Part shown: one piece after another, positions 9,025 to 18,672 of the stretch
Numbering within the stretch: the first letter of the stretch is position 1
How the letters are laid out: each line of letters begins with the position of its first letter
Assembly (NCBI RefSeq): GCF_900100015.1
Contig: NZ_FNDD01000017.1
Location: forward strand, 49,250-113,249
Reading direction: 5' to 3'
Length of the DNA stretch: 64,000 bases
DNA from: Vibrio xiamenensis
Lineage (GTDB): Bacteria > Pseudomonadota > Gammaproteobacteria > Enterobacterales > Vibrionaceae
Notes under the pieces: generated by a model
Told to the model about the DNA's origin: nothing
The model's input: only the letters and a program-made list of their open reading frames with translations
The model's database searches: none
Program-made: the position numbers and the translations under genes

Positions 9025-10152
9025 ATGGATAAGCTTAAAAAATACGCCTTCCCATTGATCATTGCTCTGATTTCCAGTGCGATATTTTATCTGTCACCGA
9101 GTCTTAGCCAAACTGTGCGCCCTCATTCGCCATTAACTCAGCATTTTGTCGAGGCACGTGTGGTAGAAATTGAAAGCCAGCAGCTCAAACCCGACCCTCA
9201 GGTTCCATCGATAATGACCGGTAGGCAGATTTTTAGTGCGGAGATTTTACAAGGTGAAGAGCAAGGAAAGCAGGTTCGCGTGACCAATCCGCTCAGTCGC
9301 CAGCACAATGTGTATGTCAAGGCTGGCGATCACTTTATCATGCTGGTGAGACTCAAAAATGGCGAACCCTATTATTGGGCTTATAACCACAAACGCTCAC
9401 CCGCCATTTATGCGATGTTAGCTCTATTCCTGTTGCTGTTAATTGGGTTTGGTAAGCAGCAGGGGCTGAATTCGATCGTATCGCTGTATTTCACCGCAGC
9501 GTTGATCATTGGCGTTTTAATTCCGGCGATATTTGCTGGTTGGAACCCGATTCTCGTCACCATCGTTTTAATCGCGATTAAAATCGTGGTCAATTATATT
9601 TTGGTGTGCGGCTATAACACCAAAAGCCTGTGCGCTATGTTCGGTACCCTGCTTGGCGTCGTGGCTGCCGGGTTATGTTCTCAACTGTTTGGGGAACTGG
9701 CACATCTGTCTGGCATCTACCTTGATAAGGGTGAAGATGTCATTTATCTGACCACTGCGCACCCGATTCAAGTTCGTTGGCTGATGTTCACCGCGATCAT
9801 GATTTCTGCCTTAGGTGCGGTGATGGACGTCGCGATTTCGATCGCTTCTTGCTATCACGAGTTGCGCCAAACCGATGCAACTCTAACACCAAAACAGCTG
9901 CGCCACGCGAGTATGAACGTAGGGCGCGACATCATGGGCACCATGACCAATACCTTAATATTAGCCATCGCTGGAGGCTCGTTGACCACCATGATGATGG
10001 TGTGGGGTTTTGAAATGCCTGTGATTCAATTTATCAATACGCCGCTGGTGGCGATGGCGATGGTTCACGCACTAGCAGGGAGTATCGGTATCGTTCTCAC
10101 CATTCCGCTAACCGCTTGGCTTGCTTCGTGGTTATTTTCTTCAAATCGTTAA
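9025..10152 (+). CDS. YibE/F-family multi-pass membrane protein
   Basis: The 375-aa protein has an N-terminal signal-anchor (MDKLKKYAFPLIIALI), an extracytoplasmic segment of about 100 residues (including GRQIFSAEILQGEEQGKQV and YVKAGDHFIML), then about seven hydrophobic helices from residue 128 to the end. The helix GLNSIVSLYFTAALIIGVLIP and the segment ISALGAVMDVAISIAS are typical of the YibE/F family, whose function is not established. The open frame begins at 8896, but the terminator at 8929-8953 lies inside that extension, so ATG 9025 is chosen. It is followed by a bidirectional terminator shared with the convergent dehydrogenase gene. Confidence 0.85.
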   Translation: MDKLKKYAFPLIIALISSAIFYLSPSLSQTVRPHSPLTQHFVEARVVEIESQQLKPDPQVPSIMTGRQIFSAEILQGEEQGKQVRVTNPLSRQHNVYVKAGDHFIMLVRLKNGEPYYWAYNHKRSPAIYAMLALFLLLLIGFGKQQGLNSIVSLYFTAALIIGVLIPAIFAGWNPILVTIVLIAIKIVVNYILVCGYNTKSLCAMFGTLLGVVAAGLCSQLFGELAHLSGIYLDKGEDVIYLTTAHPIQVRWLMFTAIMISALGAVMDVAISIASCYHELRQTDATLTPKQLRHASMNVGRDIMGTMTNTLILAIAGGSLTTMMMVWGFEMPVIQFINTPLVAMAMVHALAGSIGIVLTIPLTAWLASWLFSSNR

Positions 10153-10244
10153 ATGAGTATTTTCTTTGCGCCAATTATTCGATTTACAGTCTGACATATG
10201 GCTGTTCTTACCTTATGACGTGATTACCTTATGAATAGATAAAA

Positions 10245-10268
10245 AAAGCGAGCTTATAGGCTCGCTTT
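10245..10268. terminator. bidirectional terminator between convergent genes
   Basis: AAAGCGAGC (10245-10253) pairs with GCTCGCTTT (10260-10268) around a 6-nt loop. The minus strand reads out into seven T residues and the plus strand into TTT, so it can stop both the yibE-like and the dehydrogenase transcripts. Confidence 0.85.
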
Positions 10269-10280
10269 CATGGTCAATAC

Positions 10281-11324
10281 TTAAGCCAGAGTTGACATAT
10301 CAATCACAAATCGATGGGCAAGATCGCCCGATTCTAGCTGCTCAAACGCGTGATTGATTTCATCCATACGAATCATTTCACATTCAGGATAAACATCGTG
10401 TTCAGCGCAGAAATCAAGCAGCTCTTGAGTTTCCGCAATGCCGCCAATTAGCGACCCCGCGATGCGACGACGTCCAAATATCAGCGGAAGGGTCATCGGC
10501 TCTTCGAGCGGCCCAATTTGACCAACAATAACCAGTGAACCATCGAGCGCTAATAACGGTGTGTAAATATTGACGTCGTGTTTGGTCGGCACGGTATCAA
10601 TAATTAGATCCAACGACGATGCAGCCGCTTTCATTGCCTCGGCATCGGTTGAGGCAAGAATGCCCTTCGCGCCAATCTCTTTTGCCTGTTGCTCTTTATT
10701 GGTTGAACGGCTGATCACAGTAACTTCGGCGCCCATCGCAACCGCAAGTTTTACGGCCATATGACCAAGGCCGCCTAAACCAATCACACCAACACGCGAA
10801 CCTTTGGTTACGTTCCAAGTGCGAAGCGGAGAATAAGTTGTGATCCCGGCACATAAGATAGGCGCAGTGCGCGACATATCTAACGATTCTGGAACTCGCA
10901 AGACGAATTCTTCTCTGACAACAATATGTTTCGAATAGCCACCCTGAGTAATGTCTCCAGTAAGACGATCTGGTGCACCGTACGTCGGCGTCATGCCATT
11001 TTGGCAATATTGCTCTTCCCCGTCATGACAGTGCTGACACTCTTGGCAACTATCCACCATACAACCAACTGCCACACGGTCGCCAACTTTGTATTTGCTG
11101 GTCTCGCTACCGACTGACGTGACAATGCCGACAATTTCATGTCCGGGAACCAGTGGGTAAGGTTGCGGTCCCCAATCACCATTGACAGTATGTAAATCTG
11201 AGTGACACACGCCACAATAAGTGATTTCAATCGCAACATCATTTGGACGTAATTCACGACGTTCAAAATGATAAGGTTTAAGAGCTTCATTCTCTGAATG
11301 TGCCGCGTAACCAACTGTTTTCAT
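10281..11324 (-). CDS. yahK: YahK-type zinc alcohol dehydrogenase / aldehyde reductase
   Basis: The 347-aa medium-chain dehydrogenase aligns along its whole length with E. coli YahK, an NADPH-dependent aldehyde reductase of the cinnamyl-alcohol dehydrogenase branch. Catalytic zinc ligands are in GVCHSDLH and GHEIVG plus the later cysteine in APILCAGITTYSP. Four structural-zinc cysteines lie in CQECQHCHDGEEQYC. The Rossmann motif is GLGGLGHMAVKLA. An AAGGA precedes the ATG. It is divergent from an aldo/keto reductase, suggesting a shared role in aldehyde or carbonyl detoxification. The substrate is not defined. Confidence 0.9.
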   Translation of the reverse strand: MKTVGYAAHSENEALKPYHFERRELRPNDVAIEITYCGVCHSDLHTVNGDWGPQPYPLVPGHEIVGIVTSVGSETSKYKVGDRVAVGCMVDSCQECQHCHDGEEQYCQNGMTPTYGAPDRLTGDITQGGYSKHIVVREEFVLRVPESLDMSRTAPILCAGITTYSPLRTWNVTKGSRVGVIGLGGLGHMAVKLAVAMGAEVTVISRSTNKEQQAKEIGAKGILASTDAEAMKAAASSLDLIIDTVPTKHDVNIYTPLLALDGSLVIVGQIGPLEEPMTLPLIFGRRRIAGSLIGGIAETQELLDFCAEHDVYPECEMIRMDEINHAFEQLESGDLAHRFVIDMSTLA

Positions 11325-11743
11325 GTCACAATCCTTTTCTTTGTATTACCAATAAACTCAACGGCATAGGTATTTGCCGTAAAAACTACTCTATATTTTT
11401 TCAGCTTATTTCTCTTGCCTATATGTCTCGAATGTTTGCCCGATTGCTAGGCTGCGCCAATTCTGTCTATCAGGTCAGGTGCATCATAATCATGGGAAAA
11501 AATGACTCATGCTCTAGCTAAGCTCACAACTTAAGCTTAATTGAAAAAATGAGTCCCAACTCCAATAGAAAAACAATTTTAGGCAAGTAATCGCTATGAT
11601 CGTACAACTCAAGCTAAGTGATGGCATGCGATAATGGCTACGCCTTATGTCCAAGGCGTGTCGCATGAGCAGCTTTGATTTTAACGGACGAATCTTCATT
11701 AAAGTTCAGCGTCATCGCATCAAATCAGTACAGTGGAGAGATT
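11325..11743. promoter_or_regulatory. divergent promoter region with 13-bp direct repeat
   Basis: This gap separates the dehydrogenase and the aldo/keto reductase. It contains two copies of GAAAAAATGA(C/G)TC at 11496-11508 and 11543-11555, 47 bp apart. They could be operator half-sites. No regulator gene is adjacent and no clear coding frame is seen. Confidence 0.4.
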
Positions 11744-12613
11744 ATGCAATACACAACGTTAAACAACGGTCTAAAGATGCCAATGGCAGGTTTTGGCGTT
11801 TTTCAGGTAACGGACAAAGACGAGTGCAAACAGTCTGTGCTCAGTGCCATTCGCGCTGGCTACCGCCTTATAGATACTGCAGCTGTGTATGGCAATGAAG
11901 ATGCTGTCGGCGATGCTGTACGTGAAGCCATTGAACAAGGTTTGTGTCGCCGTGAGGAATTGTTCATTACTTCCAAACTGTGGATACAAGATATGGCTAA
12001 CTACGATGCAGCCGCAGAAGGCATTCAAGCCTCGCTTGAAAGATCTGGCCTAGAATACTTCGACTTATATCTACTTCACCAAGCGATGAGCGATTATTTC
12101 AGCGCCTGGCGAGCATTGGAAGATGCCTACCAAAAAGGTGTGTTAAAGGCGATTGGCGTCTCGAACTTTTACGCCCATGTTCTGACGAACTTCTGTGAGA
12201 CCGTCAAGGTAGTACCTATGGTCAACCAAGTGGAAATGCACCCGTATTTTGCCCAGCCCGAAGCCATTGAAACCATGAAATACTACAAGGTTCAACCTGA
12301 AGCTTGGGCACCACTCGGTGGCGGTCGCCATAAGCCGTTTGAAGACCCAACCCTGCAAAATATCGCTACAGCCCACGGTAAGAGCGTGGCGCAAGTGATC
12401 CTACGTTGGAACTTACAACGCGGTGTTACTGTCATTCCGAAATCTACCAAACCACAGCGTATCGAAGAGAACTTTGATATTTGGGGATTTGAATTATCCG
12501 CGCAGGACATGGATGCGATTAATGGCCTTGACTTGGGTTACGTCGGAGAGTCAGTTAAACACTTTAACCCGCAATTCGTGCGTGGCTGTTTGAGCGTCAA
12601 AATTCACGACTAG
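11744..12613 (+). CDS. aldo/keto reductase (AKR5-like)
   Basis: The 289-aa NADPH-dependent carbonyl reductase has a TIM-barrel start LNNGLKMPMAGFGVFQ. The tetrad residues lie in LIDTAAVYGNE (Asp, Tyr), ITSKLW (Lys) and LYLLHQA (His). The cofactor segment VIPKSTKPQRIEEN is present. The open frame extends to 11675, but ATG 11744 has GGAGAG just upstream and starts at the usual first strand. Family members reduce methylglyoxal, 2,5-diketogluconate and other aldehydes. Its divergent partner is a YahK-like aldehyde reductase, so a joint carbonyl-stress role is likely but inferred. Confidence 0.9.
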   Translation: MQYTTLNNGLKMPMAGFGVFQVTDKDECKQSVLSAIRAGYRLIDTAAVYGNEDAVGDAVREAIEQGLCRREELFITSKLWIQDMANYDAAAEGIQASLERSGLEYFDLYLLHQAMSDYFSAWRALEDAYQKGVLKAIGVSNFYAHVLTNFCETVKVVPMVNQVEMHPYFAQPEAIETMKYYKVQPEAWAPLGGGRHKPFEDPTLQNIATAHGKSVAQVILRWNLQRGVTVIPKSTKPQRIEENFDIWGFELSAQDMDAINGLDLGYVGESVKHFNPQFVRGCLSVKIHD

Positions 12614-12662
12614 AGATCTAGGCACCAACTAAGTACGCCTAACTCACCTCAATCTCGATAGA

Positions 12663-12703
12663 GAACCGTGTTTGATTACCCAGAACACCATCAAACACCG
12701 TTC
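12663..12703. other. long imperfect palindrome downstream of the aldo/keto reductase
   Basis: GAACCGTGTTTGAT (12663-12676) and ATCAAACACCGTTC (12690-12703) are inverted copies with a single mismatch and a 13-nt loop. There is no T-tract on either side, so it is not a standard terminator. It may be a transcript-end hairpin or an interspersed palindrome. The remaining DNA from 12614 to 13015 shows no convincing gene. Confidence 0.6.
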
Positions 12704-13015
12704 CCTATTTGCTCATCAATGTCTTGGCTCAGCAACTCGCTTCTATAGCACAGTTTGGTTCAACTCAAAGGCAGCTTACGCTCAGAAGGTAAATTCGATG
12801 ACACATAACGAGTGTTTACAATTCGTACGTATTACGGGTGAGTGGCGCATTTCACACAGCGTTTTAGATGTTGTTTGGCCGCACGATTCAAATTGAACTA
12901 AAGCTTAAACAATAACCAAGAGGATAATTAGCAATGATTAGCTAGCGACGTTGCGATAGAACCAAGTTGAACAATGTGTGATGAAAACGGCAATGCAAAA
13001 GGAAGCTTTTGAGAT

Positions 13016-13090
<75 letters not shown>

Positions 13091-13285
13091 TTGGCGTCGT
13101 GTTGACGGCTATTAATATGCCACAGCCATTCTAAAAGAAAAGCGTTTTTTAAGCTTTTATCGCTCGTTCGTACAGATAACAATCAAAATAATATCAATCG
13201 CTTAATAATTGCTCGTAAACCTTGATTGGCATAAGTCAAAGTGCGTCAATAATGCGAAGAATACGCGGCGACAAAAGCCCTTCTT

Positions 13286-14236
13286 TCATTCCACTGCGCA
13301 TTTGAGCAGACACGCAATCAACTGTGTGGTGGTGGCCGGTTCGCCGCTTTGCTGGCAATAATCGATAACCGGTCCGCAGATGTCATCAATTTCTAGCGGC
13401 CTGCCCTTTTCTCTGTCGACCAGCATTGACGTTTTAATCGCATCAAAACCATTGATAAGCTCAAACATATCATCGACATCGTGAGACTCTATCGCGACAT
13501 CGGCCTGTTTGGCTGCTCGCGCGGTTTCAATCATCATTTGATAAGCGGTCTGTTTGAGCACCGGATCATGTAAAACCTGCTGAGTATTTTTGAGCGTCAG
13601 CGCGGTGAGAGGATTTAGCGCGTTGTTGATAATCAATTTTCGCCACAGCGCATACTGAATATCATCAAAATTGGTAGTCGGAATGCCCGCCTGATTAAAC
13701 GCCTCGACCCAAGTATTAAGCTGCTGCTGAGAAAAATCATTGCTGGATGAATTTGGCCAAGCGCCGAGTTCAATTTGCGACTCTCCCGCCACTTCAACCA
13801 CACCTGGCACAATAATATGGCCGCCGATACGCACAGCTAAACCACCTAACGTTCGCGAGCGCCCTAATTGATCAGCAATTTTGACTTCATTCATCACCCC
13901 GTTTTGAATCGATAATACTGGGGTATCGGCACTTTCAAGCCAAGGTGACATTTGCGCTAGAAAATCCAACGTCGCGCCACTTTTGGTCGCCAATATAATC
14001 AGGTCAAATTGCTCACAGGGAAATTGCTCACTAAGCGTCTCCATACTCATGGCCTCAACCGCTTGGTGAAAATCGAAGCTCGGATGGATCACTTTAAGCC
14101 CATCACGATTTAATGCCTGCAGATGCTCGCCGCGAGCTACAAACACCACGCGATGCCCGGCACTCACTAACCTCGCCCCGTAATAACAACCGATACCACC
14201 CGCCCCTATCATGGCGATATTTAAGCGACTGCTCAT
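13286..14236 (-). CDS. panE: PanE/ApbA-family 2-dehydropantoate 2-reductase
   Basis: The 316-aa protein has the N-terminal Rossmann motif GAGGIGCYYGARL, the VFVARGEHLQAL nucleotide-binding segment and LATKSG. The C-terminal helical domain carries ALWRKLIINNALNPLTAL with the conserved Lys and Asn, and SMLVDREKGRPLEID near the end. The family reduces ketopantoate to pantoate with NADPH for coenzyme A synthesis. Distant paralogues act on other 2-oxoacids, so the substrate is probable rather than proven. A strong GGAGGAGAGG precedes the ATG. A damaged copy of its first about 100 bp lies at 21641-21750. Confidence 0.85.
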   Translation of the reverse strand: MSSRLNIAMIGAGGIGCYYGARLVSAGHRVVFVARGEHLQALNRDGLKVIHPSFDFHQAVEAMSMETLSEQFPCEQFDLIILATKSGATLDFLAQMSPWLESADTPVLSIQNGVMNEVKIADQLGRSRTLGGLAVRIGGHIIVPGVVEVAGESQIELGAWPNSSSNDFSQQQLNTWVEAFNQAGIPTTNFDDIQYALWRKLIINNALNPLTALTLKNTQQVLHDPVLKQTAYQMMIETARAAKQADVAIESHDVDDMFELINGFDAIKTSMLVDREKGRPLEIDDICGPVIDYCQQSGEPATTTQLIACLLKCAVE

Positions 14237-14305
14237 ATTTACCTCTCCTCCTTGAATTTTGCAGATGGTTTTAACTTAAAACTCGCGGCTCGCGTTGTCT
14301 AGGAC

Positions 14306-14332
14306 AAAAAAAAAAGAGAGCCGAAGCTCTCT
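14306..14332 (-). terminator. terminator for the chemoreceptor gene
   Basis: On the minus strand AGAGAGC and GCTCTCT (14326-14332 and 14315-14321) form a 7-bp stem with a short loop. It is followed by a run of about ten T residues (the A-run at 14306-14315 on the plus strand). It lies between the chemoreceptor stop and panE. Confidence 0.9.
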
Positions 14333-14374
14333 CATCTTTAAGTTAAGGAATATTAGCGCCAACGCCTAGCATAA

Positions 14375-16360
14375 CTATGCGACCTTAAAGTGCGCCATTT
14401 CCTGAGTCAGTTCACTGACCTGAACACGTACCGTCTCGGTCGTGTGGTTGGAACTGCTTGCCAGTAACGACACATCGTCAATGGTTTGGGTAACATTGAG
14501 CATCTGCTGATTGATACGCGAAGTGGCGCTTGATTGCTGCTGCGCCGCTTCTGTGAGCTCAAACATCTGCTGGTTGAGCAACTCGATTTGCGCAGATGTT
14601 GAGGACAATGCGCTCACCGCTTGTTCGGTCAGCTGTGCGCCTTGCTCTGCCAATTGCAAGCTGTCTTCTATTTCTGTCACGACCGACGAAGTCGCGGTTT
14701 GAATCGCTTGTATGATCTGATGAATTTGTGACGTCGACTGGCTGGTTCGGGATGCCAACATCCGTACTTCATCGGCAACCACAGCAAAGCCGCGACCGTA
14801 TTCACCAGCACGCGCGGCTTCAATCGCAGCATTGAGTGCCAGCAAATTGGTTTGCTCTGCGACACTTTGAATCACCTCCGTCACTTGGCCAATCGCTTCA
14901 CTTTCACGGCTTAGATCGCTGACTTTTTCACTGGCAGTCGCGATGGTGCGATGCAGGTTTTCAATCACTGTCTGGTTGGTGGTCAGCGCGCTTTCGCCCT
15001 GCGCCAGTTGTCGTTTTGAATCATTTAATGCCGCTACTGAGACTTCGGCGCGCTGAGCGGTTTCATCGGCAGAAAGCGCCACATCCGCCAGTTGTTTACC
15101 GGCTTGCTCTATGCTGTGCTTTTGCGCGCCCAATTGCGATGTCGTACTTTGGTTAGCGTCAACCAAACTGCCCATGCTCTGGCCAACCGCGTTGGCTTTT
15201 AACGTCACCCCTTGCACAATACTGGCAAGCGAGCGATTCATTTGGTTTATCGACTCGGTCAAACTTGCCAATTCATCATGGCCTTTAACCGGAAGATCCG
15301 CTTCGGAAATGTCGCCAGCCGCAATCTGTTTCGCCCGTTTAGACAATACGCCCACGCGCGCACCAATACTTCGCCCAATTAAACGCGAGGCAATAACCGC
15401 AGCGGCAAAGATCACCACGACCGAACCGACCAATAAGCTACTCACTTGCACAAGCGAGGCAAAAATTCCCTCACCGCTTTGACTGGCTTTATGCTGTTGG
15501 CTTAACACTTGACTATCGAAGCTTTGTTCAAGTCGTGTTACCGCAGGCAGTAATTCTGTGGCGAGCTTTTGATTGGCTAAGTTCCAGCCTTTTGATTGAC
15601 GAAGCGCAATCACTTGTTTTTCAAGAGGGAAATACAGCGCCTGCATCTCTTTAAATAGCGACCATAATCCTTGGTCGTCTTCGGTCATAAAGTCTTGCTT
15701 TTGTTCGATTTCCTTGACGTATTTTGCGTGGGATTGCAAAAAGTCGTGGTACTTCTCAAGATAGGCCGGATTGGCGTATTGCAGGTAGTCGCGCATCGAC
15801 GAAAGCGCATTGGCAAGCGATGTGTAACTGTCGGCGTAGAGCCTAAATAGACGCTTACGTTCGCCGCCCTCTTTGTTGCTTGATTCTGAGTTAATCAGCC
15901 CCTGCAATTGATCGAGTGCCACTTCAGCAATCGGTGCGGCTTCGTTTAGAAACAGCGCATGGGCTGGAAGATGGCTGTCATCTTGGCTAAGTGTCGCCGT
16001 CGCTTTGATCAAATCACGCACGGTTTGCCACTCGCTTGAAATTTGGCTAAACACCGCTTCTGGCAGCAAAGTTTGCAGTGTAGGCAATGTATTATCCGTC
16101 TCATCAAGCACTTGATTAAGCTGCTCAAGCTGCGCGTTTTCACCCAGCAACATATAGGCTCGAAGTGCAGAAAGAGATTGCTGAATTGATTGCTGAAATG
16201 AGCGACTGGTATCGACAGTCGGCAAATCCGTTTCCAGCAAAGAACGCGTATGAGTTTCCACCACGTTGACGCTTCTATAGATAAAAGAGGCTGATACGAT
16301 AAAAAGTACCGCAAGTGACAGAAAGCTTAACTGTAACTTCCTAGATATCGAGAGTCTCAT
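14375..16360 (-). CDS. methyl-accepting chemotaxis protein with long helical sensor
   Basis: The 661-aa inner-membrane chemoreceptor has a first TM helix at about residues 10-30. An all-helical periplasmic domain of about 270 residues follows, without PAS/Cache signatures and possibly of helical-bimodular (HBM) type by length and composition. A second TM (near 303-328) leads to a HAMP domain and then the cytoplasmic signalling hairpin. The tip contains [19 protein letters not shown] and [14 protein letters not shown], which bind CheA/CheW. An AAGGAG lies 7 nt before the ATG. The ligand is unknown. Confidence 0.93.
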   Translation of the reverse strand: MRLSISRKLQLSFLSLAVLFIVSASFIYRSVNVVETHTRSLLETDLPTVDTSRSFQQSIQQSLSALRAYMLLGENAQLEQLNQVLDETDNTLPTLQTLLPEAVFSQISSEWQTVRDLIKATATLSQDDSHLPAHALFLNEAAPIAEVALDQLQGLINSESSNKEGGERKRLFRLYADSYTSLANALSSMRDYLQYANPAYLEKYHDFLQSHAKYVKEIEQKQDFMTEDDQGLWSLFKEMQALYFPLEKQVIALRQSKGWNLANQKLATELLPAVTRLEQSFDSQVLSQQHKASQSGEGIFASLVQVSSLLVGSVVVIFAAAVIASRLIGRSIGARVGVLSKRAKQIAAGDISEADLPVKGHDELASLTESINQMNRSLASIVQGVTLKANAVGQSMGSLVDANQSTTSQLGAQKHSIEQAGKQLADVALSADETAQRAEVSVAALNDSKRQLAQGESALTTNQTVIENLHRTIATASEKVSDLSRESEAIGQVTEVIQSVAEQTNLLALNAAIEAARAGEYGRGFAVVADEVRMLASRTSQSTSQIHQIIQAIQTATSSVVTEIEDSLQLAEQGAQLTEQAVSALSSTSAQIELLNQQMFELTEAAQQQSSATSRINQQMLNVTQTIDDVSLLASSSNHTTETVRVQVSELTQEMAHFKVA

Positions 16361-16744
16361 CCTTTAACTCCTTATTGTTTTGATTTTGGTAATATATCCT
16401 CTATCGGCCAGTTATAAAACATATGTAGATGAAAAACATAAATATTCTTAAGAACTTTGACTCTTCGCCATCACAGCCATTCAAATAAATTATAAATAAT
16501 GCACACTTCATCAGTAAACTTATCTTTTTAGCGCTTTATTTGCTTAATACAAATCCATTTAGCGCCAATTTTTCGAAGTTAGCTATCATCACACAGGGCA
16601 AATTGATCAGCGGTTTTAACATAGCTATGCAGTTTGGTCACTTTAGGCGAAGCAGGCCAAATCGCTCGCGGTTTTTCTCCGAGCGTCAAACTGATAAGCT
16701 GATCCGACTGAATAATCAGCACGAAATCGTACAAGAGCATAGGC
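16361..16744. promoter_or_regulatory. divergent intergenic region
   Basis: The region holds the promoters of the chemoreceptor (minus) and the VRR-NUC gene (plus). Its left half is AT-rich. I saw no clear operator, no LexA-type CTGT-N8-ACAG box and no credible small gene. Confidence 0.4.
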
Positions 16745-18349
16745 ATGGCAGAGACAGAATTGGCGCCCGATTATTATCTGGATAATTTTTTTACCTTGAT
16801 TCACCATGCCCAGAACCACTATCCGGACTTACTCAGCGAGCAAGAGCGAGATTGGCTGCAAAACTTTGCAGGTTTGCCCCATGCCAGTCAGTGCCTGCTG
16901 GTTCGTATGTTGTCACGTAAGGGGCACTGGTTTCGCTCTGATAAGCTGAACTATGCTGAGATTGGCCCTGTTGATGTGGCGCTTGTTGCGCTTGAAACTG
17001 CCAACATGGTTGCCATTAACCCGCCGATCAGCGCCGCTGAACTGGGCGAACATTTGCTCACCAAGCCTGAGCTGATCGCACTGTATCCAACTCTCGATAA
17101 GCGTCTGCCAAAACCGCAGCTGGTGGCAAATCTCGATAGTCAAAATAACGCCCCGCTCTGCAAACTCGAATTTTCTGTCATCGAGCTTTATCAGCCAAAA
17201 ACCATTGATGTGTTATTGCTGCTGTTTTTTGCCAATACGCATCAAGACTTAAGCCAGTTTGTATTATCCGATTTGGGTCTGCATCAGTTTGAAACTTATC
17301 CACTTCCCAAAGCCCGGCGCTTTTTTCAAACTCGCGCGCAAGTAGACCAAAGGCTTCAACTCAGTGAGCTAAACCAACGTTATCAAAACGCGCCAAAATT
17401 ACGTGAGGTGCTTGTCGATATCGCAGCGCAAATCCCTACCTCGATTGATCACAGCTATGTCGATCGTAAGCGCGAGCAACTTCTCAATCACATCAGCCGA
17501 GATCTTGAACGCCTGGGCGAATATCAAGCCGCTTTGCATGGGTTTAACCAAACAACGCTTCCGCCAAGTCGCGAACGCCGCGCTCGCATTCACGACAAAC
17601 TTGAGCAGTTTGCAGCGATGCAGCTAATTGTCGATGACATGCAATCTCATCCAGTCGATATCAGCGAACATGAAGTGGCAAGCAAACTCGCCGCGCGCTT
17701 AAAACGCCGCTTGGGTGAAAAAGTCCCTCGCAGCAGCAAAACCAAGCCCAATCAGCAGCAGCTATCGCTTGACCTTAGTGAGCTAAGAGTTGAAATCGCC
17801 TGCCTCAATCATTTTACGCAGCAAGGCTTTGAGACGTTTTACTGCGAAAATGTCCTACTCAATGGCTTATTCGGCTTGCTGTTTTGGGAGGTGATTTTTG
17901 CCCCTGTTGACGGTGCGTTCATCAATGCCTATCAATCGCGCCCACTGGATCTTTATCACCCTGATTTCACCCTTAAACGTCAGAATTTGATCGACCAAAC
18001 CCTTTCGCAAGCATTGACTTTACCGGTTGATTTTTGGCTTGAACGATATAAAGACAAGTACTCCATCAGTAACCCCTTCGTGCATTGGCAAGCGTTGCCA
18101 GAAATGCTGGTTAGCCAAGCGTTAAACCATATTCCAAGGCCGATTTTGGTTGAACTGTTTAAAGTGCTGCTTAGCGATTTGAAGCTCTTTCGCAGCGGTA
18201 TGCCCGATTTAATCTTATTCAAAGATGGCAACTTTGAATGGGTCGAAGTCAAAGGTCCAGGCGATAAACTGCAAGACAGCCAACTGCGCTGGATCAGCCA
18301 TTTTGAACGCCTTAAGGTGCCGTTTTCAGTGTGTTATGTAAAGAGTTAA
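16745..18349 (+). CDS. FAN1-like VRR-NUC structure-specific nuclease
   Basis: The 534-aa protein has the layout of bacterial FAN1 nucleases. It has an N-terminal region with RMLSRKGHWFRSDKLNYAEI (the DNA-binding SAP-like region of FAN1), a helical middle part, and a C-terminal VRR-NUC domain. The PD-(D/E)XK active site is G485-M-P-D488 followed by E501-V-K503 in EVKGPGDKLQDSQ. FAN1 proteins cut 5' flaps and unhook interstrand crosslinks. The gene stands alone between a chemoreceptor and an accessory island. The SD before the ATG is weak. No SOS box was seen. Confidence 0.88.
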   Translation: MAETELAPDYYLDNFFTLIHHAQNHYPDLLSEQERDWLQNFAGLPHASQCLLVRMLSRKGHWFRSDKLNYAEIGPVDVALVALETANMVAINPPISAAELGEHLLTKPELIALYPTLDKRLPKPQLVANLDSQNNAPLCKLEFSVIELYQPKTIDVLLLLFFANTHQDLSQFVLSDLGLHQFETYPLPKARRFFQTRAQVDQRLQLSELNQRYQNAPKLREVLVDIAAQIPTSIDHSYVDRKREQLLNHISRDLERLGEYQAALHGFNQTTLPPSRERRARIHDKLEQFAAMQLIVDDMQSHPVDISEHEVASKLAARLKRRLGEKVPRSSKTKPNQQQLSLDLSELRVEIACLNHFTQQGFETFYCENVLLNGLFGLLFWEVIFAPVDGAFINAYQSRPLDLYHPDFTLKRQNLIDQTLSQALTLPVDFWLERYKDKYSISNPFVHWQALPEMLVSQALNHIPRPILVELFKVLLSDLKLFRSGMPDLILFKDGNFEWVEVKGPGDKLQDSQLRWISHFERLKVPFSVCYVKS

Positions 18350-18380
18350 TGTAAGTTAGCCTCTTTTATGGATATTGCAC

Positions 18381-18394
18381 ATACATAGATGTAT
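18381..18394. promoter_or_regulatory. small palindrome upstream of the cysteine-rich peptide gene
   Basis: ATACATAGATGTAT is an inverted repeat with 6-bp arms, about 125 bp upstream of the peptide ATG. It could be an operator; this is weak evidence on its own. Confidence 0.3.
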
Positions 18395-18517
18395 TTACAT
18401 ATTTCTGTTTCATTTTAGAGAAATACAAAAAAAACGGCTCAAACAGCTTTAATTATTAAAATTATCATCAAAAATCACAGTGAACCGCTCTATTAATTCA
18501 TCGACAAGGGAAATGTT

Positions 18518-18649
18518 ATGAAAACACTAAAACGCGTTGCCTCCATGTTCTCGGCGCTACTTCTTTTACTTGCGTTTTCGATATCCACCGCCAACGCCTG
18601 CCCACAAGGTTACACTCCTTGCCAAGGTGGAGGATGTTGTAAAATTTAG
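18518..18649 (+). CDS. 43-aa secreted cysteine-rich peptide (unknown)
   Basis: A short gene starts at ATG 18518, preceded by AAGGG at 18506-18510. The product is MKTLKRVASMF, then a leucine-rich core (SALLLLLAFSIS), then TANA, a good signal-peptidase I site after Ala27. The predicted mature part is 16 residues, CPQGYTPCQGGGCCKI, with four cysteines that could form two disulfides. The residues before Cys28 do not form a lipobox. It ends 23 bp from the convergent stop of the pentapeptide-repeat gene. I do not recognise a family; a secreted signal, toxin or bacteriocin-like peptide is possible, but none is shown. Confidence 0.65.
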   Translation: MKTLKRVASMFSALLLLLAFSISTANACPQGYTPCQGGGCCKI

Positions 18650-18672
18650 TTATCGTTATTAATTAAATGCAC

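Noticed and set aside
12672..12896. 74-codon plus-strand frame after the aldo/keto reductase
   Set aside because: It overlaps the long palindrome, has no SD, an odd composition and no family resemblance.
18518..18649. Small peptide as a lipoprotein
   Set aside because: Residues before Cys28 are Ala-Asn-Ala, which do not form a lipobox; a signal-peptidase I site fits better.
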